The notes below the pieces were generated by a model. That model did not search any database, was not told the DNA's origin, and saw nothing but the letters and a program-made list of their open reading frames with translations. 40,836 nt of DNA from an uncultured Bacteroidales bacterium (GTDB lineage Bacteria > Bacteroidota > Bacteroidia > Bacteroidales > Muribaculaceae), in NCBI GenBank assembly GCA_946011725.1, contig CAMGBT010000012.1, forward strand, positions 1-40,836, read 5' to 3'. Of the stretch, positions 15,593 through 22,832 are shown piece by piece; the stretch's first letter is position 1; each line of letters opens with the position of its first letter. Both the position numbers and the translations under genes were made by a program.

Positions 15593-18500
15593 TTAGAACT
15601 GCAGGTTAACACCGAGGGTGAAGGTGCGAGGACGGGGATAAGCACCGTTGTCGACGTGTGCACCGTATTCGCCGGGGAGGATTTCGGGGTCGAGGCCGCT
15701 GTAACCGGTGAGGGTGAATACGTTCTCAACTTGGCCGTAAACGCTCAGTTGGCTTACACCTAACTTGGTGAGCAGGTTGGCGGGCACTGCGTAGGAGAGT
15801 TTGAGGTATTTCATCTTCATGTAGGAGCCGTCTTCCACGTAGTAGGTGGAGAAGCGAGCTTCGTTGTTGTCGTCGGTGAGGGTCAGCGCGGGGATGTCCG
15901 AACCGGTGTTGGTGGGCGACCATGCGTTGAGGATGTCTACGCCGCGGTTGGTGGCCAAGTTGCCGTAAGCCATGGAGTAGAGCTGACGTTTCATGTGGTT
16001 GATGATGTCGAAGCCGAAGTCACCGGCGAAGAACATATCGAGCGAGAAGTTGCGATAGTTGAGGGTCAGGTTGAGGCCGAGGTTCAAGTCGGGGTTGGGG
16101 TCGCCGATGATGCAGCGGTCGGATTCGTTGATGAAGCCGTCGCCGTTGAGGTCGCGGTAGATCAGACGGCCGGGAGCGGCGCCTTGTTGGATGGCGTGGT
16201 TAGCCACTTGCTCGGTGGTTTGGAAGATGCCGTCGCATACATAGCCGTAGTAAACGCCCATGGGCTGGCCGGGGATCAGGCGGATGTCGCCACCTACGAA
16301 GGCTTGGCGCGAGTTAAGTGCCACCACTTCGTTCTTGTATTGCGACAGGTTCAAGCTACCGCTCCACGAGAAGTCGCCGTACTTGCGGCTGTTGTAGCTG
16401 ATAGCGAGTTCCCAACCGTGGTTCTTCATGTCGCCGGTGTTGAGCCATACGGCTGCGTTTTCACCTGCTACGTCCAAGGCTGGCGGAATGGTGAGCATGT
16501 CTTTGGTTTTCTTGATGTAGTAGTCGGCGCTTACGCTGAGGGAGCCGTTGAGGAACCACATATCCAAGCCGATGTTGTGCTGTGTGGTAGTTTCCCATTT
16601 GAGGTCGGGGTTACCGGAAGCAGCCAGGGTGATACCGGAGGTAGTGCCGCTGTTGGTGCCGTCGATGTCGTAAGCACCGTTGCCGGTATTATAAATATAT
16701 GTGGAGTAAGCGGGATAGAGCGAGGGGATGTTGGCGTTACCGTTTTGGCCCCATGAGTAGCGGATCTTCAAGTCGGAGAGGATGTTGTTCTTCGGGAAGA
16801 AGGATTCGGAGGTGGGACGCCATGCTACGGATGCTGCGGGGAACACGCCGGCGCGGTTGTCCTTGGCGAAGCGCGAGTTTTCGTCGCGACGGATGGTGAA
16901 CGAAGCTAAGTAGCGGTCGGCGAAGTTGTAGTCGACTTTACCGAACAGCGAGAACACGCTCCATTGGGTTTTGCCACCGCCGGAGTATTGTTCGCCGGTA
17001 CCGGCACCTACTTGCATGAAGTCGGAGTCTTCGAAAGCGAAGCCTTCGCGCGAGCCGCTTACGTCCTTGAAGGTGTAGCCGATGGCTTCGGAGCCAACGA
17101 GCACGCCCAGATGGTGCACGCCGTTGAAGGTCTTCAGGTAGTTGGCGGTGTTGGTCCAAGTCCAGGTGTCGCCTTGGCCGTAAACGCTACCGGTGGAGTT
17201 AACGTCGCCGGGGTTAACGGTGCGGCCGTGGGTTACGTTGAAGTATTGGCTGTGCTCGATACCGAGGTTGGTTTTGAGGGTGAGACCGTCGATGGGTTTC
17301 ACTTCCAAGTAAGCGTTGCCGAGGATGCGCCAGGAGGAGAAGTCGTTGTCGGCAGCGTTGGCGATGAGCTGCATGGGGTTAGCCAAGTCGGAGGAAATCA
17401 GGGCCAAGGGACGAGTCCACGAACCGTCGAGGCCTTTCACGGGGATGGCGGGGTGTTGGCTCATAGCGGTGAAGGGGATACCGCGGTCGCCGGCTACGTC
17501 AACACCACGGTTGGTCCAGCGAGCTACCAACAGGTTTTCGCCTACGCTTACGTATTGGTTGAAGTTGTAGTGCGAGTTCACACGTGCGGAGTAGCGTTCG
17601 TAGAAGGTGTCTTGGATGTTACCGTTTTGGTTGATGTAGTTGAGCGAGAACAGGGTTGAACCCTTGTCGGAGCTGTTGGAGATCGAAGCGGTGAGGTTGT
17701 TGGTCCAAGCGGTGCGGTATACTTCGTCCTGCCAGTCGGTGTAGGTGGTAGGATAGTTGGGATCGCCGCAGTTGGGTTGGAGCACGGGGGTGTCGCCGTC
17801 GCCGTAGAGCACGTGCGAGGGTTTGATGCCGGAGTTGGCGGAAGCCACCCAGTAAGCTTGACCCCATTGCTCGGCGTTGAGCATTTCGTAGCGCTTGGCC
17901 AGAGTTTGGGCGCTCAGAGCGTAGTTCACGTTTACGGTGAGGCGGCCGGTGTTGCCTTGCTTGGTGGTGATGATTACTACACCGTTGGCTGCGCGCGAAC
18001 CGTAGATAGAAGCGGATGCGGCGTCCTTCAGCACTTGCATCGATTCGATGTCGGCGGGGTTGATAACGTTGATGTTATCGGTGGGCACGCCGTCGATGAT
18101 GTACAGAGGATCGTTGCTGGAGTTGGCGGTGGACATACCGCGCACGCGGATGGAGCCGGTGCCGCCGGGGGCTGCGTCGGGGATTACGTTCACACCGGCC
18201 AGCTTGCCCGAAAGGGAGTTGAGAATGTTACCGGAGGTTTCGCTCACGGGTTTCTTCATGTCCATCACCGACACGGCGCCGGTGAGGTCGGCTTTACGTT
18301 GTACCGAGTAACCCACTACCACCAGCTCTTGCAGAGCGGCCACGCTCTCGTTCAGGCGGATGGTCATGTTGGGCTGAGCTTTCACGGAAAGGGTTTCAAA
18401 GCCAACATAAGAAATGTTAAGAACTGTGTTCTCAGGCACGGAGATGGTGAAGTTGCCATCGTAGTCGGTGGTGACACCTTGATTGGTAGAGGCGGGCACC

Positions 18501-18628
18501 ACGGATGCGCCGATCAGCGGCTCATCGTCGGTAGCCGACAATACCGTGCCGTTCACGGTGATGTTTTGCGCTTGTGCGGTGATGAGTGCCATCAGCATCA
18601 TCAGGGCGCTAAGTAGGTAATGTTTCAT
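15593..18628 (-). CDS. SusC-family TonB-dependent transporter (first SusC, operon with SusD)
   Basis: The chosen start at 18628 gives a 1011-residue protein beginning MKHYLLSALMMLMALITAQA, a clean signal peptide. The frame stays open upstream for 109 codons, but that part is Arg/His-rich and overlaps the fructokinase gene, so it is not coding. Domains are a carboxypeptidase-D-like N-terminal domain (about 24-100), a plug with DPLYIIDGVPTDN and ILKDAASASIYGSRAANGV, and a beta-barrel ending in GVNLQF. It is 29 bp downstream of the fructokinase gene and 18 bp upstream of susD. It should import fructan oligosaccharides; BT1763 holds this position in the B. thetaiotaomicron levan locus. Confidence 0.95.
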   Translation of the reverse strand: MKHYLLSALMMLMALITAQAQNITVNGTVLSATDDEPLIGASVVPASTNQGVTTDYDGNFTISVPENTVLNISYVGFETLSVKAQPNMTIRLNESVAALQELVVVGYSVQRKADLTGAVSVMDMKKPVSETSGNILNSLSGKLAGVNVIPDAAPGGTGSIRVRGMSTANSSNDPLYIIDGVPTDNINVINPADIESMQVLKDAASASIYGSRAANGVVIITTKQGNTGRLTVNVNYALSAQTLAKRYEMLNAEQWGQAYWVASANSGIKPSHVLYGDGDTPVLQPNCGDPNYPTTYTDWQDEVYRTAWTNNLTASISNSSDKGSTLFSLNYINQNGNIQDTFYERYSARVNSHYNFNQYVSVGENLLVARWTNRGVDVAGDRGIPFTAMSQHPAIPVKGLDGSWTRPLALISSDLANPMQLIANAADNDFSSWRILGNAYLEVKPIDGLTLKTNLGIEHSQYFNVTHGRTVNPGDVNSTGSVYGQGDTWTWTNTANYLKTFNGVHHLGVLVGSEAIGYTFKDVSGSREGFAFEDSDFMQVGAGTGEQYSGGGKTQWSVFSLFGKVDYNFADRYLASFTIRRDENSRFAKDNRAGVFPAASVAWRPTSESFFPKNNILSDLKIRYSWGQNGNANIPSLYPAYSTYIYNTGNGAYDIDGTNSGTTSGITLAASGNPDLKWETTTQHNIGLDMWFLNGSLSVSADYYIKKTKDMLTIPPALDVAGENAAVWLNTGDMKNHGWELAISYNSRKYGDFSWSGSLNLSQYKNEVVALNSRQAFVGGDIRLIPGQPMGVYYGYVCDGIFQTTEQVANHAIQQGAAPGRLIYRDLNGDGFINESDRCIIGDPNPDLNLGLNLTLNYRNFSLDMFFAGDFGFDIINHMKRQLYSMAYGNLATNRGVDILNAWSPTNTGSDIPALTLTDDNNEARFSTYYVEDGSYMKMKYLKLSYAVPANLLTKLGVSQLSVYGQVENVFTLTGYSGLDPEILPGEYGAHVDNGAYPRPRTFTLGVNLQF

Positions 18629-18657
18629 TGAATTGATAGTTATGATTAGGTTTGATA

Positions 18658-19551
18658 TTACTTTTTCACGGCATTGCGCAGCTCGGCCGGCAGTTCGGGC
18701 ATCGGGCCGGCTTGGGTGCACACGAAAGCGGACACTTTCACTGCCAATTGGTGCGCTTCTTTCACACTCATACCGCCGAGGATGGCCGATACGAACGCTC
18801 CGGTGAAGCTGTCGCCGGCGCCTACGGTGTCGGCCACTTCCACTTTGGGGGTTTCCACGAACGACACGTTGCCGGGGGTGAACACGTACGAGCCGTTCAC
18901 ACCGCAGGTGAGGATGAGCATTTTCAGATTGTACTTGCCCAGGAGCAGCCAGCACTTATTCTGCAGATCGATGCCGGGGTAGCCGAACATGCGGGAGATA
19001 GCCACCAGCTCTTCATCGTTGATTTTCAGCACGTTGCACCGACGGATCGAGTCGGTCAAAATTTCCGGGGTGTAGAAGTCCTTGCGCAGGTTGATGTCGA
19101 ACACTTTCAGGATACCGTCTTCATTGGGAATGGAGTCGATAAAGTTGGTGATGGTGCGGCGCGACACTTCCGAGCGCTGAGCCAGCGAGCCGAAGCACAC
19201 GGCGCGGGTGCGCGATGCTAATTCTTCCAAGTCTTCGGTGAAGGGAATGTTATCCCATGCCACATCGCAGCAGATATCGTAGTTGGGAATGCCGTTGGCA
19301 TCGATTTCCACTTTCACGGTGCCGGTGGGGAAGGGCACGCGGGCAATGTGTGTATTGAGGCCGCGGTCGCGGAATTGAGCTACGATTTCGTCGCCCAGGG
19401 AGTCGTTGCCCACTGCGCTCACGGCGCAGGAGCTTAAGCCCATAGCACTTACATGGTATGCGAAGTTGGCCGGTGCGCCACCGAGTTTTTTACCGCCGGG
19501 GAGCATGTCCCACAAGGCTTCACCGATGCCTACTACTAAATTTCTTTCCAT
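18658..19551 (-). CDS. PfkB-family fructokinase
   Basis: The 297-residue cytoplasmic sugar kinase would convert fructose and ATP to fructose 6-phosphate. PfkB motifs are GGAPANFA near residue 30 (substrate contact) and DTVGAGDSFTGAF with catalytic Asp247. Length is normal for the family. It sits between the MFS transporter (41 bp gap) and susC (29 bp gap), the same position as BT1757 in the B. thetaiotaomicron levan locus, which favours fructose over other PfkB substrates. It is likely co-transcribed and induced by the divergent hybrid regulator. Confidence 0.92.
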   Translation of the reverse strand: MERNLVVGIGEALWDMLPGGKKLGGAPANFAYHVSAMGLSSCAVSAVGNDSLGDEIVAQFRDRGLNTHIARVPFPTGTVKVEIDANGIPNYDICCDVAWDNIPFTEDLEELASRTRAVCFGSLAQRSEVSRRTITNFIDSIPNEDGILKVFDINLRKDFYTPEILTDSIRRCNVLKINDEELVAISRMFGYPGIDLQNKCWLLLGKYNLKMLILTCGVNGSYVFTPGNVSFVETPKVEVADTVGAGDSFTGAFVSAILGGMSVKEAHQLAVKVSAFVCTQAGPMPELPAELRNAVKK

Positions 19552-19592
19552 AGTTATTAGGTTGTTTTGTCGTTTTGGTTATTGTTTAGGGA

Positions 19593-20777
19593 TTATCCTT
19601 TAATTCTTGAAATCATATATAATAGGTAAGCAACGCCCACGGAGATTACCACCACTGAGCCCACTTGCGAGCCCATGGCGTCCGAGGCAAAGCCCATGGC
19701 CAGCGGGAAGATGGTGCCGCCAAACAGGCCCATGATCATCAGGCCGGATGCTTCGTTGCGCTTGTCGGGAGCGGCGAACATGGCTTGCGAGAAAACGATG
19801 GAGAATATGTTGGAGTTGCCGTAGCCTACCAAAGCCACTGCGGCGTAGAGAATCCACGCTTCTTGACCAATGAACAGGCCTACCATCGATAGTACCATCA
19901 TCGCTACGCTGATGGTGAAGAACAATCGGGCCGAAATCAAGCGCAGAATCACCGAGCCGGACAGGCAGCCCACGGTACGAGCCACAAAGTATACGGAGGT
20001 CACGAACAGCCAGTCTTCCAACTTGTCACCGCCCAAGCGGTCAAAGAAGATTTTGGGAGCGGCGGTGTTGACGCCCACGTCGATGCCCACGTGGCACATG
20101 ATGCCGAGGAAGCACAGCAGGATGGCGGGGTTGCCCAAGAGTTTGAGGCATTGACCCACGCCGGAGGCCTTATCTTGCTTCTCCTCGCGGATGGGGGTGG
20201 CGGCAAGCAGAGCCACTGCCAAGGTGCTCACAATAGCGTAGATGGGGAAGAGCACGCGCCAACCCAAACCGAAGGTCATCGATGCCGAGGCGGCGCCCCA
20301 GCCGGCGATAATCGGCGCAAGGAACGAGGCGATAGCTTTAACGAACTGACCGAAGGTCATGGTCGATGCCAAGCGCGAGTCGTCGATAAGGTTCGACACT
20401 AACGGGTTAAGCGAGGTCTGCATAATGGCGTTGCCGATGCCTAACAGCGACAATGCCACTAACATCAGGTAGTAGCCTTCGCCGAAGATGGGGATCACCA
20501 ACGACACGGCGGTGATAACCAAGCTCACCAATACGGTATTCTTGCGGCCGATCTTGTTCATCAGCAGGCCGGTGGGCACCGAGAAAATCAAGAACCAGAA
20601 GAATACCAACGACGGGAACAGGTTGGCCTGAGTATCGCTCAGTCCAAGGTCGCCTTTGAGACAGTTGGACGCTGTGCCGACCAGGTCGACAAAGCCCATG
20701 GCGAAGAAGCAGAGCATCACCGGCACGAATTGCATCATCGTGGCGCGGGAGCCGGTTGAGGAGGTTGAATTTGACAT
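19593..20777 (-). CDS. MFS sugar transporter (FucP/GluP-like), probable fructose permease
   Basis: The 394-residue protein is built of about 12 hydrophobic segments in two halves, with MFS loop motifs such as NKIGRKN between segments 2 and 3. It resembles the fucose/glucose-galactose:H+ symporter group. It would carry monosaccharide fructose from periplasm to cytoplasm. It lies between the periplasmic-type GH32 gene (36 bp gap) and the fructokinase gene (41 bp gap), equivalent to BT1758. The specificity is inferred from this context. Confidence 0.88.
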   Translation of the reverse strand: MSNSTSSTGSRATMMQFVPVMLCFFAMGFVDLVGTASNCLKGDLGLSDTQANLFPSLVFFWFLIFSVPTGLLMNKIGRKNTVLVSLVITAVSLVIPIFGEGYYLMLVALSLLGIGNAIMQTSLNPLVSNLIDDSRLASTMTFGQFVKAIASFLAPIIAGWGAASASMTFGLGWRVLFPIYAIVSTLAVALLAATPIREEKQDKASGVGQCLKLLGNPAILLCFLGIMCHVGIDVGVNTAAPKIFFDRLGGDKLEDWLFVTSVYFVARTVGCLSGSVILRLISARLFFTISVAMMVLSMVGLFIGQEAWILYAAVALVGYGNSNIFSIVFSQAMFAAPDKRNEASGLMIMGLFGGTIFPLAMGFASDAMGSQVGSVVVISVGVAYLLYMISRIKG

Positions 20778-20813
20778 TATTACAATATAAGGTTAACGGT
20801 TAGATAATTGGGT

Positions 20814-22631
20814 TCAAAGTTTGATGGCGTTCACGCTCAAGTTGGTCACTGTGGCCTTGCCCCCGGCGGCTGAGATGCTCAGCGAAGTATATGGGGATAT
20901 TGGAAACACGGTATTGGTGAGGGCAAAGCGGCCGGCGGATTCAAACACTTCTACGGAGGAGCGGTCTACAAAGATTCGCAAGCTCACGGTGCCGTCGGCA
21001 TTGAATGTGGGTGCTACTGAGTTTACGGGGAATTGTTCGTTGAAAGCGGTCACGCCACTGTGTGTGCGGTCGAAGGTAAGAGTGGCGGCTTCAGGATTAA
21101 ATGTCATTTTCACGCAATCGCCGTCGACGTTACGCAGGGTCAGGTCCACGCTGTCGGCCTTGCCGGCGTCGATGGTAAGGTTGATTTCACACAAGCCGTT
21201 AGCGGGCAGAGCGTAGGTAACGGGCTGTGCGCCAACGCGTTTGCGTTTGGCTCTCGATACCACGGCACCGCGCAGAGCATCGCATTCGGGCGAGGGCACG
21301 GAAGCTAAGTAGAATTGGCCGTCGGCGCCGCGGAACAAGCTCAAGTCGCGCGGCAGTGTGTTGGCACTGCGATATGCCATGGTGGGCACTTCGGGAGCGT
21401 ATTGCCAGTTGCTCATCCAGCCGATGATGGTGGTGCGGCCTTCGGGAGCGTTGTAGAAGCTTACGGAAGCGTAGTTGTCCTTACCCCAGTCCATCCACTT
21501 GGTGGGCACTTGGCCGTTGGCATCGAGGTCGGGAGTGAATTTGGTGCCGTCGAATTCGCCCACAAAGTATTGTGTGGCGCTACCGCCGAAGGGGCCGCCG
21601 GGGTTGATGTTGCAAATCAGCACCCATTTCTGCTCGCCGGTGGCGGGGTCAGTCAGGCGGAACATATCCGGGCATTCCCACACGCCGTCTTGGCAGCCCA
21701 GACCCTTGCCGAAGGCGCTGGCCAAGGTCCAATGCTTCAAGTCGTCGGAGGTGAAGAATTGCATTTCATGCTCGAGGGCGTGGGCCAACATCAGCACCCA
21801 CTTGCCGCTCTCCTTATGGTAGAACAGGTTGGGGTCGCGGGCTTCGGTGGTTTGGCAGATCACCGGGTTGCCGGCATAGTTGGTGAAGGTCTTACCGCCG
21901 TCGTGGCTCACGGCCATCGATTGCTGCTGGGTGGCTCCGGCCGAGGTGTAGAACGACAATACTGCATCGGCGCCGAAGCCGGCATCGTTGCGGGTATCAA
22001 TCACAGAGCTGCCGCTGAACACTGCGCCCAAGCCGTTGGCTTCGATGGCGGTGGGCTGGGCTTCCCAGTGGATGAGGTCGGTGGAGGTGGAGTGACCCCA
22101 CGTCATGTTTTGCCACTTGCTGCCGTAGGGGTTCCATTGGTAGTACAGATGCCACACACCGTCTTTGTAGAACATACCGTTGGGGTCGTTCATCCAGCCG
22201 TAGGCGGGAGTGTGGTGGTAAGCGGGACGATACTGTTCCTCGGCGAAGCTGAAGGTGTCGGCCACGGAGAAGTGTTTCCATGCCACAAACGACGAAGCGT
22301 CGCGGCCGTTACTGCGGCCGGATTCGGTGTACACGTTCAGCGCCACTTGGTGGCCTGCGTATTGGCTCAGGTCGAACGGCACTTTGTAGTCGACCTTGCT
22401 GTTAGCCACGCGCACCACAATGGTGCGATCCAAGCGGCCGTCGACCAGTACTTCCACGCGGGCTTCCGGTCCGTTGTCTTCTACCGGCATCAGAAGATAA
22501 TGTCCGGCGTTTGCGTCTACTCGCACCAACGTGTTGCCGGTGCCCAAGTAGTCTATTTTTACATTACCGTCGGCCCACATTCCGGTGCCGCACAGCAACG
22601 CACTACATAGCATTAACGAAAATCGTTTCAT
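20814..22631 (-). CDS. GH32 fructan hydrolase (exo-type fructanase) with N-terminal DUF4980
   Basis: The 605-residue protein has a signal peptide (1-20, ending MWA), an N-terminal beta-domain of the DUF4980 type (about 22-130), a GH32 propeller (about 138-440) and the GH32 C-terminal sandwich (about 460-603). All three catalytic motifs are canonical: WMNDPNG with nucleophile Asp149, EARDP with Asp266, and WECPD with acid/base Glu319. No lipobox is visible, so it is probably periplasmic, where it would release fructose from imported fructo-oligosaccharides. It is the first gene of the operon, 201 bp from the divergent regulator gene. Whether it prefers beta-2,6 or beta-2,1 linkages cannot be read from sequence. 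Confidence 0.93.
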   Translation of the reverse strand: MKRFSLMLCSALLCGTGMWADGNVKIDYLGTGNTLVRVDANAGHYLLMPVEDNGPEARVEVLVDGRLDRTIVVRVANSKVDYKVPFDLSQYAGHQVALNVYTESGRSNGRDASSFVAWKHFSVADTFSFAEEQYRPAYHHTPAYGWMNDPNGMFYKDGVWHLYYQWNPYGSKWQNMTWGHSTSTDLIHWEAQPTAIEANGLGAVFSGSSVIDTRNDAGFGADAVLSFYTSAGATQQQSMAVSHDGGKTFTNYAGNPVICQTTEARDPNLFYHKESGKWVLMLAHALEHEMQFFTSDDLKHWTLASAFGKGLGCQDGVWECPDMFRLTDPATGEQKWVLICNINPGGPFGGSATQYFVGEFDGTKFTPDLDANGQVPTKWMDWGKDNYASVSFYNAPEGRTTIIGWMSNWQYAPEVPTMAYRSANTLPRDLSLFRGADGQFYLASVPSPECDALRGAVVSRAKRKRVGAQPVTYALPANGLCEINLTIDAGKADSVDLTLRNVDGDCVKMTFNPEAATLTFDRTHSGVTAFNEQFPVNSVAPTFNADGTVSLRIFVDRSSVEVFESAGRFALTNTVFPISPYTSLSISAAGGKATVTNLSVNAIKL

Positions 22632-22671
22632 GATATAAGTTTAAAGCGTTTTTAGGTGGTTTGAATTTTTC

Positions 22672-22751
22672 TGTTGCAAATTTATTACATATTATTTAAT
22701 GTCTGTTATGATTTTTGGCGCAGTTTTTTATAAAAAATCGCCTTTGCAACA
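22672..22751. promoter_or_regulatory. Candidate binding region of the hybrid regulator between divergent promoters
   Basis: Two symmetric signals lie in this AT-rich stretch: TGTTGCAAA (22672-22680) and its exact complement TTTGCAACA (22743-22751), and a 14-bp palindrome TTTTTTATAAAAAA (22724-22737). The first arm overlaps the -7 box of the operon. These are plausible operator sites for the AraC-type domain of the divergent regulator, but no consensus is known to me. Confidence 0.3.
22677..22684 (-). promoter_or_regulatory. -7 box of the fructan operon promoter (TAAATTTG)
   Basis: On the minus strand TAAATTTG matches the Bacteroidetes -7 consensus TAnnTTTG and gives a leader of about 40 nt before the ATG at 22631. 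No good -33 TTTG is seen at the expected spacing, which is common for activator-dependent polysaccharide-utilization promoters. Confidence 0.55.
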
Positions 22752-22793
22752 AAATTTACAGCCTTTTCAACATAATTTATAAGATTTTTTTAC

Positions 22794-22801
22794 TAAATTT
22801 G
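22794..22801 (+). promoter_or_regulatory. -7 box of the hybrid regulator gene (TAAATTTG)
   Basis: TAAATTTG fits the Bacteroidetes -7 consensus and lies 31 bp before the ATG at 22833. The -33 region is AT-rich without a clear TTTG. Confidence 0.55.
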
Positions 22802-22832
22802 CACCCGCGACACCAATAATAACCTTCTTCGC

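Noticed and set aside
18629-18955. Upstream extension of the first SusC by 109 codons
   Set aside because: The extension overlaps the fructokinase gene, is Arg/His-rich, and would place the signal peptide inside the protein.
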